DNA of 64,000 nt from JBCKUK01 sp038924905. GTDB lineage: Bacteria; Pseudomonadota; Gammaproteobacteria; Burkholderiales; Methylophilaceae. How positions within the stretch are numbered: the stretch's first letter is position 1; each line of letters opens with the position of its first letter. A program made the position numbers and the translations under genes. The notes below the pieces were generated by a model, which had not been told where the DNA came from, did not search any database, and saw nothing but the letters and a program-made list of their open reading frames with translations. The DNA is taken from contig JBCKUK010000004.1 in the NCBI GenBank assembly GCA_038924905.1, positions 8,754-72,753 on the forward strand, read 5' to 3'. Below, one piece after another: positions 28,633-37,909 of this stretch.

Positions 28633-29259
28633 CTACTCATGGCGCGGGTAGAACGGCTGCATCCCCGCTGCGTGGTCCGTCGCATCCACGATTTCCTCGA
28701 TTTCCGGGGCGACCCTTTTAAGCATGACTTCGAATCCCTGCCTCAGCGTCACCTGAGAGGACGCACATCCCTGGCAGCCGCCGCTCATGGTGATGAAAAG
28801 CTTCCCTTGCCGGACCTCCACAATCGAAATCTTCCCGCCGTGGTTAGCGATTGAACGATTGACCTCCTTGTCCAGGAGTTCCTGAATAGCCGTATTAAGC
28901 TCTGCATCGGACCTTCCTTGCGTGCCGGTGTGGACATGCATCTCCAGGATCGCCGGCACGCCAGTCAGCAGCTGCGTCCGGATGGCCGTCCCGATGGCTG
29001 CTTTCAGTCCTGACCACGAGACAATCGGCTCCTTGCAGATGGTCACCACGCTCTCGGCAATGAGCACGTTGGCCACGCCGGGGAGGGCGAACAGTCGCTC
29101 GCCGAGCGGCGATCCGGCTGCCCGTTCCTTGTTGCCGAAAAAGAAGGGGCCGCCAGAATGTAAGGTACGGCTCACGATGAACTTGCAAGTGTCGGGGTCG
29201 GCGAGCGAAGTCTCCACGCGAATGCTGACCGGCAGATCCACAAGCAGCGCATCAGACAT
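28633..29259 (-). CDS. NifU/Nfu-type Fe-S carrier protein
   Basis: A 208-residue Fe-S carrier. The N-terminal part (SIRVETSLADPDTCKFIV) matches the Nfu N-terminal domain. The C-terminal NifU domain has the cluster CXXC in MSGGCQGCASSQVTLRQG. Such proteins hold a [4Fe-4S] cluster between two subunits and pass it to target enzymes. I start at ATG 29259, overlapping the mrp stop by eight bases; TTG 29265 is an alternative. It differs from the second Nfu at 36070-36630. Confidence 0.92.
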   Translation of the reverse strand: MSDALLVDLPVSIRVETSLADPDTCKFIVSRTLHSGGPFFFGNKERAAGSPLGERLFALPGVANVLIAESVVTICKEPIVSWSGLKAAIGTAIRTQLLTGVPAILEMHVHTGTQGRSDAELNTAIQELLDKEVNRSIANHGGKISIVEVRQGKLFITMSGGCQGCASSQVTLRQGFEVMLKRVAPEIEEIVDATDHAAGMQPFYPRHE

Positions 29260-30505
29260 TTTCAACGCTCTTCGCCGCAGCGCGCACGCCTAAGGCACGC
29301 AGGTCGTTAAACGAATATATCCCGCTGTTATGGCCGTCGCTCCAATCGAACTGGATCGCGTAGTTGCCTATGCTCACGATCTGTCGCGGACTCACATCAG
29401 ATCGTATCGTCTTTGGATCGAGCAGCTTGCGTCCGCTCATCTCCTCGACGCAGAGGGCGCAATGACATGCCAAGCGCAGGTCGCGGACGTCAAAGTCGTC
29501 GCGATGACCGTCCTCCCAGAGGATGGATAAGGTACGCGGATCGCGACGGAGGAAACCGATAGGGGTGTTCCACGATCCAGCAGGCCGCGCCGCGCCTTCC
29601 ATCCAGCCAGGCACCCCCTCGTTGCTGTCCCACTTCCACACAAAGGGCTTCAGCACTGTGACCGCCGCCTGGAGCTGCTCCACGAGCGCCGTGGCGATGG
29701 CGGCATACACCTTGGCGCTGGCCGACGTTGGCTGGTCCGCCACGATCGGACGACCCTCATCACCGCAGGTGACGACATCGGCATCGAGAGGTAAGGCACC
29801 CAGGAATGGGACGCCGATCTCCTGGCTCATCCGCTCGCCACCGCCGTGACGGAAAATATCCGTGCTCTCGCCGCAATGGGGGCAGGTGAAGGTGCGCATG
29901 TTCTCGACGATCCCAAGAATCTTGACCTGCACCTTCTCGAACATGCGCAAGCCTCGGCGGGCGATCTTGAGGCTCACGGCCTGTGGTGTCGTCACGATCA
30001 CCACGCCCGACAGCGGCATACTCTGTGCCAGCGTCAGTTGGGTGTCGCCGGTACCGGGCGGGAGGTCGAGGATCAAGTAGTCCAGCGGTCCCCATTGCAC
30101 GCCGTCGACGAACATTTTCAGGTATTTTCCCACCATCGGCCCGCGCAAGACGGCCGGTTTGTCGTCTCCGGTGATCATGCCCATCGACACCACCTTCAGG
30201 CCGTGCCGCTCCGCCGGGATCATCTTGCCGTCCAGGGTCATCGCTGGCGGCTCACCGGTTGGAATGCCGAGCATGCCGGGGATACTGGGGCCAAGGATGT
30301 CGGCATCTACGAGCCCGACGCGCCCCCCGAGCTGCTGCAGAGCAAGCGCCAGATTGACGCTCACCGTGGATTTTCCGACGCCGCCCTTGCCGCTGCCGAC
30401 GGCAATGATATGACGTATCCCCGGCAGCTTGTCGGCATTAACGGCCGACTGGGATGACGCGCCAGGCGCGTGATGTTGATCGTGGTTCTGGTCAGTAGTC
30501 TGCAT
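29252..30505 (-). CDS. Mrp/ApbC-type Fe-S carrier ATPase fused to DUF971
   Basis: A 417-residue P-loop ATPase that carries Fe-S clusters. It has the Walker A motif [11 protein letters not shown] near residue 37, LVDADILGPSIPGMLGI, and the cluster-binding CPHCGESTDIF. The last 115 residues (LRRDPRTLSILWEDGHRDDF, CHCALCVEEMSG, QFDWSDGHNSGIYSF) are a DUF971 domain. This order resembles chloroplast HCF101, but the usual N-terminal DUF59 domain is absent, replaced by a short His/Gln-rich lead. It is coupled to nfu and followed by cysJI. Confidence 0.93.
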   Translation of the reverse strand: MQTTDQNHDQHHAPGASSQSAVNADKLPGIRHIIAVGSGKGGVGKSTVSVNLALALQQLGGRVGLVDADILGPSIPGMLGIPTGEPPAMTLDGKMIPAERHGLKVVSMGMITGDDKPAVLRGPMVGKYLKMFVDGVQWGPLDYLILDLPPGTGDTQLTLAQSMPLSGVVIVTTPQAVSLKIARRGLRMFEKVQVKILGIVENMRTFTCPHCGESTDIFRHGGGERMSQEIGVPFLGALPLDADVVTCGDEGRPIVADQPTSASAKVYAAIATALVEQLQAAVTVLKPFVWKWDSNEGVPGWMEGAARPAGSWNTPIGFLRRDPRTLSILWEDGHRDDFDVRDLRLACHCALCVEEMSGRKLLDPKTIRSDVSPRQIVSIGNYAIQFDWSDGHNSGIYSFNDLRALGVRAAAKSVENV

Positions 30506-30521
30506 GGCTAAGTTCCTTGTA

Positions 30522-30612
30522 TCTTAGAATTAACGGGAGGGTAAATTGCTACGAGCTCTCCCCCCCAGAAGAACAATGAGCCCCCATCCACGCGCTTATT
30601 ACGCCCTATCAT
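30522..30612. repeat. direct repeat copy 1 flanking fdh
   Basis: About 90 bases, running from TCTTAGAATTAACGGG through TAAATTGCTACGAGCTCT and CACGCGCTTAT to CTATCATTTT, nearly match copy 2 at 31889-31980. Copy 1 lies between the mrp start and the fdh stop and slightly overlaps the fdh end. Confidence 0.85.
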
Positions 30613-31808
30613 TTTTTGAACCGTACCGCTTCCTCCGAGCCACCAGTAGCGTTGCCGGCGCTGTACGAATGCGCACCTACCCCAGCCAGCTTGCCGCCTT
30701 GTACGATAAGGTACTCGTTGCGGATGGGGCGCTGCTCAAAGTGGCACTCCAGGATCTCGCGCGTACCAGCGGCATAGCGTGCCTGGGCGGGTAGGCTGGT
30801 ACCCGAGATGTGGGGTGTCATGCCATGGTGCGGCATCGTCCGCCAGGGGTGATCCTGCGGCGCCGGTTGCGGGAACCAGACATCGCCGGCGTACCCGGCC
30901 AGTTGACCGCTCTCTAGCGCACTCGCAATCGCATCCCGATCGCAAATCTTGCCGCGTGCGGTGTTGACGATGTACGCGCCGCGTTTCATCTTGGCGATCA
31001 AGTTGGCATTGAAAAGATTCTCCGTTTCCGGATACAGCGGGCAGTTAACTGTGACCACGTCGCAGACCTTGACCATCGATTCCACGTTTGGGTGATAGGT
31101 CAGGTTCAGTTCTTTCTCCACGCTTTCCGGCAGGCGGTGGCGGTCGGTGTAATGCAGCTTCACGTCGAAGGGCTTGAGCCGGCGCAGTACCGCTAGGCCA
31201 ATGCGTCCGGCAGCTACCGTGCCAACTTCCATGCCTTCCACGTCGTAAGAGCGTGCGACGCAATCGGCAATGTTCCAGCCGCCTTTCACGACCCATTGAT
31301 AGGATGGAATGTAGTTTCGCACCAACCCCAGGATCATCATGACCACATGCTCGGCCACGCTGATGCTGTTGCAGAAAGTGACTTCGGCGACCGTGATGCC
31401 CCGGTCCATGGCAGCTTGCAGGTCGGTATGGTCCGAGCCAATGCCGGCTGTCACGATCATCTTGAGCTTGGGCGCCTTGGCGATGCGTTCTGCCGTCATA
31501 TACGCTGGCCAGAAGGGCTGGGAAATTACGATCTCGGCATCGTGCAACTCGCGATCCAAGACGCTGTCGGCGCCGTCCTTGCTGGAGGTCACGACCAGTT
31601 GATGGCCGTTGGACTCCAGGTACTTGCGCAGACCCAGTTCGCCGGAGATGCTGCCAAGCAGGGTGCCTGGCTGGAAGTCAATGGCCTTTGGCGAGGGCAG
31701 GGTCTGGCCATCGGGGTAACGCTCCAGTTTGGGCAAATCATCCCGCGCATAAGACTTGGGGTAGCCAGTCACAGGGTCGTCATACAGCACACAAATAACT
31801 TTAGCCAT
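30609..31808 (-). CDS. fdh: NAD-dependent formate dehydrogenase, single-subunit
   Basis: Oxidises formate to CO2 with NAD+, in the D-2-hydroxyacid dehydrogenase superfamily, with no metal or Fe-S cluster. The 399 residues closely follow the methylotroph enzyme: VICVLYDDPVTGYPK, FWPAYMTAERIA, NSISVAEHVVMMILGLVRNY, NAD-selecting Asp in YTDRHRLPES, catalytic Arg in NTARGK (about 282) and His in TPHISGTS (about 332). AAAGGTGG precedes the start. The gene is bracketed by a 90-bp direct repeat. In methylotrophs it yields NADH from C1 oxidation. Confidence 0.97.
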   Translation of the reverse strand: MAKVICVLYDDPVTGYPKSYARDDLPKLERYPDGQTLPSPKAIDFQPGTLLGSISGELGLRKYLESNGHQLVVTSSKDGADSVLDRELHDAEIVISQPFWPAYMTAERIAKAPKLKMIVTAGIGSDHTDLQAAMDRGITVAEVTFCNSISVAEHVVMMILGLVRNYIPSYQWVVKGGWNIADCVARSYDVEGMEVGTVAAGRIGLAVLRRLKPFDVKLHYTDRHRLPESVEKELNLTYHPNVESMVKVCDVVTVNCPLYPETENLFNANLIAKMKRGAYIVNTARGKICDRDAIASALESGQLAGYAGDVWFPQPAPQDHPWRTMPHHGMTPHISGTSLPAQARYAAGTREILECHFEQRPIRNEYLIVQGGKLAGVGAHSYSAGNATGGSEEAVRFKK

Positions 31809-31888
31809 TTCTTTTCCACCTTTTTAAGTTAAAAATCGCAGACATGTCGGAAAACGCGAGCCGTCAGTCGGCCCGCCGCTTGCTTAAT

Positions 31889-31980
31889 GTCCTAAATTAA
31901 CGGGGGGGGGGTAAATTGCTGCGAGCTCTGCCCCCAGAAGAACCAATGAGCCCCAATCCACGCGCTTATACTATCATTTT
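31889..31980. repeat. direct repeat copy 2 flanking fdh, with G10 tract
   Basis: This copy lies upstream of fdh and differs from copy 1 by a few substitutions and small indels. It contains a run of ten G (31902-31911) where copy 1 has GGGAGGG. It fills the space between fdh and the rhodanese gene, so the two copies bracket the 1.2-kb fdh gene. Confidence 0.85.
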
Positions 31981-32002
31981 AGAAAGTCGATGCATATGAA
32001 AT

Positions 32003-32326
32003 TCAATAGGTCGGCATCGTGCCGTCGACTTGCTGAGCCCAGGCATGGACGCCGCCTGTCAGGTTGCTAATTTGGGTAAAACCATGCTGTTCCAAAAACA
32101 ACGCGACTTGCATGCTGCGCACGCCGTGGTGGCAGATGCAGACAATCGGCTGCCCCGCGTCCAGTTCGGACAGCTTGTCAGGGATGGTATTCATCGGCAT
32201 CGCCAACGCGCCGTCAATATGACAGGTCTGAAATTCCCACGGCTCACGTACGTCGAGTAATACGGGTTTCTCGCGCGCTGCATTCTCGAGCCATGCGGCC
32301 AGTTCTGGTGTAGTCAAGTTTTGCAT
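32003..32326 (-). CDS. single-domain rhodanese
   Basis: A 107-residue sulfurtransferase domain (GlpE-like) with the active-site cysteine Cys65 in VCICHHGVRSMQVA and the CH2A-like LLDVREPWEF. It moves sulfane sulfur, for example from thiosulfate to cyanide or to a protein thiol. I start at ATG 32326, behind AAGGGG, because the longer upstream extension is low-complexity and lacks family features. It sits in a run of Fe-S genes, so sulfur supply is one possible role. Confidence 0.9.
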   Translation of the reverse strand: MQNLTTPELAAWLENAAREKPVLLDVREPWEFQTCHIDGALAMPMNTIPDKLSELDAGQPIVCICHHGVRSMQVALFLEQHGFTQISNLTGGVHAWAQQVDGTMPTY

Positions 32327-32432
32327 CGTTAGGCACCCCTTCGCGGGTAAAGAAAGAGAAAGCCGCTGGCCGGTGCTACACCGACCCAATAGGCTTCTTC
32401 CCCCTGGTTTTGGTTTCTGCGCAGAGCACACA

Positions 32433-33401
32433 TCAAAACACCCCTGCCGCATGCGCCTGTTCGTCGGCATGGTACGAGCTGCGCACCAGCGGGCCCGATG
32501 CAGCATGCAGGAAGCCCATCTTGCGGGCTTCTTCCGCATACATCTTGAACGTGTCCGGGTGCACATAGCGGCGCACCGGCATGTGACCGCCGGACGGCTG
32601 CAGGTACTGGCCGATGGTCAACATGTTAACGTCGTGGGCGCGCAGGGCGCGCAGCACTTGCAGGATTTCCTCATCGGTCTCGCCCAGCCCGACCATGAGG
32701 CCGGATTTGGTCGGTATGTTGGGGTGCAGGGCCTTGAAGCGTTGCAACAAGTTGAGCGTGTTTTGAAAATCCGCGCCGGGGCGTGCTTCCTTGTATAAAC
32801 GCGGCACGGTTTCGATGTTGTGGTTCAACACGTCCGGCGGCGCGGTGCTGAGGATTTCCAGCGCATGGTCCAGGCGGCCACCAAAGTCGGGGGTCAGGAT
32901 TTCGATATAGGTGTTGGGCGTCAGTGCGCGGATGTGCTGGATGCATTCGACGAAATGGCCGGCGCCGCCGTCGCGCAAATCGTCGCGATCCACCGAGGTG
33001 ATGACGACGTAATTGAGTTTCATCAGCGCGATGGTTTGGGCCAGGCGTTCCGGCTCGTTGACGTCCAGCGGATTCGGACGTCCCGTGCTGACGTTGCAGA
33101 ACCTGCAGCGCCGCGTGCATTTGTCGCCCATGATCATGAAGGTCGCGGTGCCTTTGCTCCAGCACTCGCCAATGTTGGGGCAGGAGGCTTCTTCGCACAC
33201 CGTCACCAGATGGTTGGCGCGCACGATGTCCTTGATCTCACGGAAGCGGCTCGCGGATGGCGCCAACTTGATGCGGATCCAGTTTGGTTTTGGCAATCTT
33301 TCGGCGGGATCGATCTCGTCGCGTTTGGTCTTGAGGGCACCTCTTTGCTTGTCTTGCGGATGCTTAGTCGCGGCTGTCAACGGCGTGGTTTCGGTTGTCA
33401 T
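32433..33401 (-). CDS. lipA: lipoyl synthase
   Basis: Radical-SAM enzyme that inserts two sulfurs into octanoyl-protein to make lipoate. It has the auxiliary cluster [12 protein letters not shown] (about residue 65), the radical-SAM cluster CTRRCRFC (about 92) and the C-terminal RSSYHAD serine motif. I choose ATG 33401 (MTTETTPL) because AGGA lies five bases upstream and the duplicated fragment at 23313-23343 begins at the same codon; an in-frame ATG at 33431 overlaps folE. No lipB is nearby. Its auxiliary cluster is consumed and is rebuilt by Nfu-type carriers. Confidence 0.96.
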   Translation of the reverse strand: MTTETTPLTAATKHPQDKQRGALKTKRDEIDPAERLPKPNWIRIKLAPSASRFREIKDIVRANHLVTVCEEASCPNIGECWSKGTATFMIMGDKCTRRCRFCNVSTGRPNPLDVNEPERLAQTIALMKLNYVVITSVDRDDLRDGGAGHFVECIQHIRALTPNTYIEILTPDFGGRLDHALEILSTAPPDVLNHNIETVPRLYKEARPGADFQNTLNLLQRFKALHPNIPTKSGLMVGLGETDEEILQVLRALRAHDVNMLTIGQYLQPSGGHMPVRRYVHPDTFKMYAEEARKMGFLHAASGPLVRSSYHADEQAHAAGVF

Positions 33402-33420
33402 GGCGTCCTGAGTAAGCAAG

Positions 33421-33987
33421 TTATGCCGCACGCGCCAAAGTAAGAAATTCCATGCGCAGCGCCAGATTGGGTAGAAGTTCGCCGAGCATGGCTGACGTTA
33501 TGGTTTCCTCTCCCTGGGTGCGAATGCCGCGGCTTTCCATGCACGTGTGCCGGCAGCGAATGACGACGCCAGCCGCTTTCGGTTGCAGATGCGTCATCAA
33601 GGCGTTGGCAATTTGAATCGTGAGCCGTTCCTGCACCTGCAGCCGCCTGGAAAAGCAATCGACTAGGCGTGTCAGCTTTGACAGTCCCACTATTTTTCCG
33701 TCGGGAACATAGCCGATCGTGGCCTGACCAAAGAAAGGCGCCAGGTGGTGCTCGCAATGGCTATATACAGGGATGCCTCGTACCACGATGAGTTCGTTGT
33801 ACTCCTGCGCCCCATCTTCGAACGCTTTTAGACATTCAGCCGGGTCTTGGGTATATCCGGCAGTCCAGTGCTTCCAGGCCTTTGCAATGCGGGACGGTGT
33901 TTCTACAAGGCCGGCTCTATCGGGATCCTCCCCCAAACTGACCAAAAGCCTGCGCCAGTCCTGCTCGGTAAATTGTGGTTCTGACAT
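33421..33987 (-). CDS. folE: GTP cyclohydrolase I
   Basis: Converts GTP to dihydroneopterin triphosphate, the first step of folate and pterin synthesis. I start at ATG 33987 ([15 protein letters not shown]), with GAGG upstream, giving 188 residues, as in short bacterial forms. Zinc ligands are in [15 protein letters not shown] and [13 protein letters not shown]. An in-frame extension to 34176 exists but has no family similarity. It precedes lipA in the same direction with a 19-base gap from stop to the lipA start. Confidence 0.95.
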   Translation of the reverse strand: MSEPQFTEQDWRRLLVSLGEDPDRAGLVETPSRIAKAWKHWTAGYTQDPAECLKAFEDGAQEYNELIVVRGIPVYSHCEHHLAPFFGQATIGYVPDGKIVGLSKLTRLVDCFSRRLQVQERLTIQIANALMTHLQPKAAGVVIRCRHTCMESRGIRTQGEETITSAMLGELLPNLALRMEFLTLARAA

Positions 33988-34141
33988 CTGTGCATTTCCT
34001 CTCTGGGTTGACCCCGGTAAAAGGGGGTTTTCGATCACTATCAGCGTGACCTTTTGATTCACACGATTCTTTAGCCTTATCGAGCCCGTTGCCGGTCCTG
34101 CTCTGACCCCATCAGCCATTAGAAACAGACCGAGGAATGAG

Positions 34142-34465
34142 CTATTTAGATGGGCCCTGCTGAATGGTCGATGCATGCCCGGCTTCTTCCAGGGTCATGG
34201 CGATGATGTTCAGTGCGTGCACGCGCGCGGGTATCCAGTCGGACACGGCGTCATAGACCAGCCGATGCCTGGCGATGTGCTGCAATCCCTTGAACCTGGC
34301 GCCGATCACCCGGACTCGAAAATGCCCGGCACCACCCGCGGCGCCGGCGTGGCCGACGTGCAAATGGCTCTCGTCCTCAACCTGGATCACGGCCTCGGGA
34401 AATGCCTGCAAAAAGCGTTCCAGCAATGCATCGTGCGTGGGTTTCATGGCGTTTTTTTCCTGCAT
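34142..34465 (-). CDS. bolA: BolA family protein
   Basis: A 107-residue BolA-fold protein; BolA proteins pair with CGFS glutaredoxins such as the Grx4 encoded at 36724-37041 to traffic Fe-S clusters. The signature SHLHVGHAGAAGGAGHFRV, with the metal-contacting histidine, and HRLVYDAVSDWI are clear. I start at ATG 34465 behind CGAGGA; ATG 34447 is possible. A second, shorter BolA lies at 37059-37304. Confidence 0.92.
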   Translation of the reverse strand: MQEKNAMKPTHDALLERFLQAFPEAVIQVEDESHLHVGHAGAAGGAGHFRVRVIGARFKGLQHIARHRLVYDAVSDWIPARVHALNIIAMTLEEAGHASTIQQGPSK

Positions 34466-34512
34466 GTTTTCCTCGATATTTCGGCCCACCAGACTTGGTG
34501 TCTGGCGAGACC

Positions 34513-36066
34513 CTAAGATGAACAACTGACCTCCAGTTGCGCCGCCCAAACGGGTGGCAAGGCGGCATACATTTCAAATTCCGGCTGTTCGTCGTAAGGC
34601 CGCGACAAGATTTTCAGCAGGTGCGCAACTTCGCTGAAGGAACGCTCGCCGGCATCACCGCGCGCCTGCGCGATGGCTTGCTCGGCCAAATGGTTGCGCA
34701 ACACATATTTAGGATTGACACGGTTCATTGCCGCCGCGCGTTCGGCGTCCGGAGTGCCTTCCTGGCGCAGTCGTTCGCGATACACCGCCGCCCAATCGTC
34801 GAACGCGCTGCGATCGATAAAAAGATCGCGCATCGGCGCGTCGGCTGCTGCATCGGTGCTGCGCAGCCGCGACAGATTGCGAAAAAACAGGGTGAAGTCG
34901 ACGCGACCCGCATGCAGCATTTCCAAGAGCTGATTGAACAGGTGCTGGTCTTCTTCCCCCGCCGCACGCAGGCCAAGTTTTGCTCGCATCTGAACCTTGA
35001 ATTCCAGTTCAAATGCGGCTCGATAATGGGCCAGCGCAGCCTGTGCTTCATCGGCAGAACCGATCAGCAGCGTCAGCGCCTGGCCGAGTGCATAGCAGTT
35101 CCATTCACCGATCTGCGGTTGCTTGCTGTACGCGTAGCGGCCGTTTCCATCGGAATGGTTGCAGACATGGTCGGCATTGAAGCCGTCGATAAAGCCAAAT
35201 GGCCCGTAGTCAATGGTCAGTCCGAGGATCGACATGTTGTCGGTATTCATCACACCGTGGCACCAGCCGACGGCCTGCCATTGCGCGATCAGCCGACCGG
35301 TGCGTACGGCGACTTCGCGCAGCAGCGCCGCATACGGGTTGGGCTCAGTGCGTAACGCCGGATAAAACTTGTCGATCACGTAATCGGCCAATTGTCGCAA
35401 GGCCTGATGCTGATCGGTGTAATAGAAGTGCTCGAAGGAGCCGAAGCGAATGAAGCTGGGCGCCATCCGGGTGACGACCGCGGCGGTCTCCACGTTTTCG
35501 CGAAATACTGGATGGTCGGAACCCATTACGCACAAGGCGCGCGTCGTCGGAATACCGAGCGCGTGCATCGCCTCCGAGCAAAGAAATTCGCGGATAGACG
35601 AGCGCAGCACCGCGCGGCCATCGCCCATCCGCGAGTACGGCGTCTTACCAGCGCCCTTGATCTGCAGTTCCCAGTGACGATCATCATGCCCGATTACCTC
35701 GCCGAGCAGCAGCGCGCGTCCGTCCCCAAGCTGGCCGGCCCAAACGCCGAACTGATGACCCGCATAGACTGCGGCCAGCGGGTCACTTCCCGGCAAGACG
35801 CGGTTGCCCACCAACGCCGTGAGCCATGGCTCACGGCCGAGGTCTTGCGAGCCTAGTCCGACCAGAGCGGCAGCCGTCGGTGAAGCGGCCACCAGGTACG
35901 GGGCGGGCAAGGCCGTGGGTGACAGGCGCGTGTAAAACGTTGCCGGCAACTGGGCAAACGAGTTGTCGAAAGCGAGCATGGCGCCTGCGGGGGAAGTGTC
36001 GAGGTCAGCGACAGACGGAGACGCGATGTTCATGACTGCCCAACTCGGGACCGGTATCCATTCCAA
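34513..36066 (-). CDS. selO: protein adenylyltransferase SelO (YdiU/UPF0061)
   Basis: A pseudokinase-fold enzyme that transfers AMP to protein hydroxyl groups and affects oxidative stress responses in E. coli. The 517 residues include [49 protein letters not shown] and [12 protein letters not shown]. The protein ends VSCSS, with cysteine at the position occupied by selenocysteine in animal SelO. It starts three bases after the nfu stop; ATG 36033 (MNIASP) is an alternative start. Confidence 0.95.
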   Translation of the reverse strand: MEWIPVPSWAVMNIASPSVADLDTSPAGAMLAFDNSFAQLPATFYTRLSPTALPAPYLVAASPTAAALVGLGSQDLGREPWLTALVGNRVLPGSDPLAAVYAGHQFGVWAGQLGDGRALLLGEVIGHDDRHWELQIKGAGKTPYSRMGDGRAVLRSSIREFLCSEAMHALGIPTTRALCVMGSDHPVFRENVETAAVVTRMAPSFIRFGSFEHFYYTDQHQALRQLADYVIDKFYPALRTEPNPYAALLREVAVRTGRLIAQWQAVGWCHGVMNTDNMSILGLTIDYGPFGFIDGFNADHVCNHSDGNGRYAYSKQPQIGEWNCYALGQALTLLIGSADEAQAALAHYRAAFELEFKVQMRAKLGLRAAGEEDQHLFNQLLEMLHAGRVDFTLFFRNLSRLRSTDAAADAPMRDLFIDRSAFDDWAAVYRERLRQEGTPDAERAAAMNRVNPKYVLRNHLAEQAIAQARGDAGERSFSEVAHLLKILSRPYDEQPEFEMYAALPPVWAAQLEVSCSS

Positions 36067-36069
36067 AAC

Positions 36070-36630
36070 CTAAACAGCCACGAGTTCGATGTCCGGTTCA
36101 ATCGATCGAACCAGATTCTCGATGCCGCGTAGCGTGCCCGCTATTGAGCTCGGACAGGTGCCGCACGCGCCCTGGTAGTGAACGATGAGCTTGTTGCCGT
36201 CGAGGCCAATCACATGGAGGTTACCACCATCGCCTTGCAGAGCAGGACGTATCTGTGCGTCAAGCAACTCCTCGATGGCATCGAGGCGTTGCTGGTCGGC
36301 GGGGCTGAGGTCGGCATTGGCAGTGGTCGCCGCCACCACCGTGGCGGCAGATTGTTCCTCCGCCGCCGGCGCGGCGCGAATCGGCTCGGCGACTTTGCGC
36401 ACCAACTCCGGCCAGTCGGCTTCACCGTCCTGTGTGACCGTGAGCCAGCTATCGACGTAAAACACATTGGTCACATGTTCAATGTCGAACAATGTGGAGG
36501 CGAGCGCATCGTCCTGCGCCTGCTCGGCGTTGTCGTACGAGCGCGTTATCCCCCAGGTCAGAGGCTCCCTGAGGGTGAACTTCACCGCGTTCGGATTGGG
36601 CGTGTCTTCAATTTCTGCTATTTTTGGCAT
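36070..36630 (-). CDS. Nfu-type Fe-S carrier protein (second copy)
   Basis: A 186-residue carrier with an N-terminal Nfu domain (EIEDTPNPNAVKFTLREPL, typical of mitochondrial-type NFU1) and a C-terminal NifU domain with CXXC in QGACGTCPSSIAGTLRGIE. An Ala/Thr-rich linker joins them. I start at ATG 36630, where AGGAGATAG precedes it. NFU1 proteins are tied to lipoyl synthase maturation; lipA lies 3 kb downstream, in keeping with that role. Confidence 0.94.
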   Translation of the reverse strand: MPKIAEIEDTPNPNAVKFTLREPLTWGITRSYDNAEQAQDDALASTLFDIEHVTNVFYVDSWLTVTQDGEADWPELVRKVAEPIRAAPAAEEQSAATVVAATTANADLSPADQQRLDAIEELLDAQIRPALQGDGGNLHVIGLDGNKLIVHYQGACGTCPSSIAGTLRGIENLVRSIEPDIELVAV

Positions 36631-36723
36631 CTCTATCTCCTGAAAGCGAGGCCCCAATCTTGGCGCCGTAAATACGACAACCAGATGGAGTGGGTACCCC
36701 GCCCATAACCCGTTTCAATGTCA

Positions 36724-37041
36724 TCAACCCACCGCTGAATCGATCAACTTCTGCAATTCACCTTGATCATACATTTCGCGCACAATATCGGAGCCGCCGA
36801 CAAACTCGCCATTGATGTAGAGCTGCGGAACGGTCGGCCAGTTGCTGTAAGCCTTGATGCCATCGCGGATTTCCGGGTCGGCCAGCACGTCCACGGCGGT
36901 AAAGTTCTGCACGCCGCAGGCATTGAGTAGCTGCACCGTCGCACCGGAGAAGCCACACTGCGGGGACTGCGGCGTGCCTTTCATGTAAAGCACGACGGCA
37001 TTTGCTGTTACCTGGTTGCGAATTTTTTCCTGTACATTCAT
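36724..37041 (-). CDS. grxD: monothiol glutaredoxin, CGFS type
   Basis: A 105-residue Grx4-like protein with the CGFS active site (SPQCGFSGATVQLL), GTPQSPQ before it and WPTVPQLYINGEFVGGSDIV after it, for glutathione binding. CGFS glutaredoxins hold a bridging [2Fe-2S] cluster with glutathione and pair with BolA proteins. The gene lies 17 bases after a bolA-family gene in the same direction, so the partners are probably cotranscribed. Confidence 0.97.
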   Translation of the reverse strand: MNVQEKIRNQVTANAVVLYMKGTPQSPQCGFSGATVQLLNACGVQNFTAVDVLADPEIRDGIKAYSNWPTVPQLYINGEFVGGSDIVREMYDQGELQKLIDSAVG

Positions 37042-37058
37042 CTTTTATTTCTCCAAAG

Positions 37059-37304
37059 TTATTTCATCGCCGATTGTACCCAACCTTCGGGCGTCAATGT
37101 GCGCATGGCCAGCGCGTGAATTTCTGCGCGCATGCGATCTCCGAGTGCCAAATACACCAGCTGATGCTGCTGCACCCTATTTTTGCCGGTGAATTGCGGG
37201 CTTACGATCACCGCCTCGAAGTGCTGACCGTCATCGCCCAGCACTTCTACATGATCGCAGGGCAGGCCATTCATGATGGTGCTTCTTAGTTCATTCGCTG
37301 TCAT
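37059..37304 (-). CDS. BolA/IbaG family protein
   Basis: An 81-residue BolA-fold protein of the IbaG (YrbA) type: HVEVLGDDGQHFEAVIVSP, QFTGKNRVQQHQLVYLAL, and RAEIHALAMRTLTPEGW. It probably binds the adjacent Grx4 and shares an Fe-S cluster. The gap to sufU (37305-37423) has no gene. Confidence 0.93.
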   Translation of the reverse strand: MTANELRSTIMNGLPCDHVEVLGDDGQHFEAVIVSPQFTGKNRVQQHQLVYLALGDRMRAEIHALAMRTLTPEGWVQSAMK

Positions 37305-37423
37305 CCTCTTATCCTCTCAACTGGGTACTCTATGGCAAAAAATATTTTCATCCCGGATTGTCCAATGGTCCACGAACGGCCTTTTACTCCCGATTTTATC
37401 TAATGGACAATTCGGATTCATCT

Positions 37424-37909
37424 TCATGCGTTGCCAATCGGTGCATGCATCGGGTCTTCCTCTGCCTCGGTCGACGTGCTGGCGACCGAATTGAACGCGG
37501 CGTGCAGCGTGTGCCACGGCAGGATCGCGCATTTTACGCGCGTCGGCAGGTCGCACACACCGGCGAATACCGCGAGCCGTCCGATGTGATTCGGGCTGTC
37601 AAGGTTGAGCTTTCCAGTGGCCATGGCGAGAAATTCCCGGATTAGAATTTCCGCGTTTTCACGCGTTTTTCCCTTGACAGCGGACGTCATCATCGACGCC
37701 GACGCCTTGCAGATCGCGCACGACTCACCCTGAAACGCGATGCAGTCGATGCACTCACGATCGAGGTTGAGTGCCACACTGATGTGATCGCCGCACAGCG
37801 GGTTGTGGCCCACAGCACGGTGGCTCGCGCGCTCGAGGGTGCCGTAATTACGCGGCTTCTTGTTGTGGTCGAGGATGACCTCTTGATAGAGAGATTTATA
37901 GTCAGCCAT
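37424..37909 (-). CDS. sufU: SufU-type Fe-S assembly protein
   Basis: A 161-residue IscU/SufU homologue. The key cysteines are Cys39 (NPLCGD), Cys64 and Cys67 (GESCAICKAS) and Cys127 (RVKCAILPWH), the SufU pattern, with the roughly 20-residue insertion typical of SufU rather than IscU. In SUF systems it is a zinc-dependent sulfur acceptor for SufS. No sufE is nearby. Its start overlaps the sufS stop by one base (TAATG). Confidence 0.95.
   Translation of the reverse strand: MADYKSLYQEVILDHNKKPRNYGTLERASHRAVGHNPLCGDHISVALNLDRECIDCIAFQGESCAICKASASMMTSAVKGKTRENAEILIREFLAMATGKLNLDSPNHIGRLAVFAGVCDLPTRVKCAILPWHTLHAAFNSVASTSTEAEEDPMHAPIGNA

Noticed and set aside
33988..34176. N-terminal extension of folE
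   Set aside because: The family starts near residue 1 of the shorter form, and GAGG lies upstream of ATG 33987; the extension is unlike any FolE.
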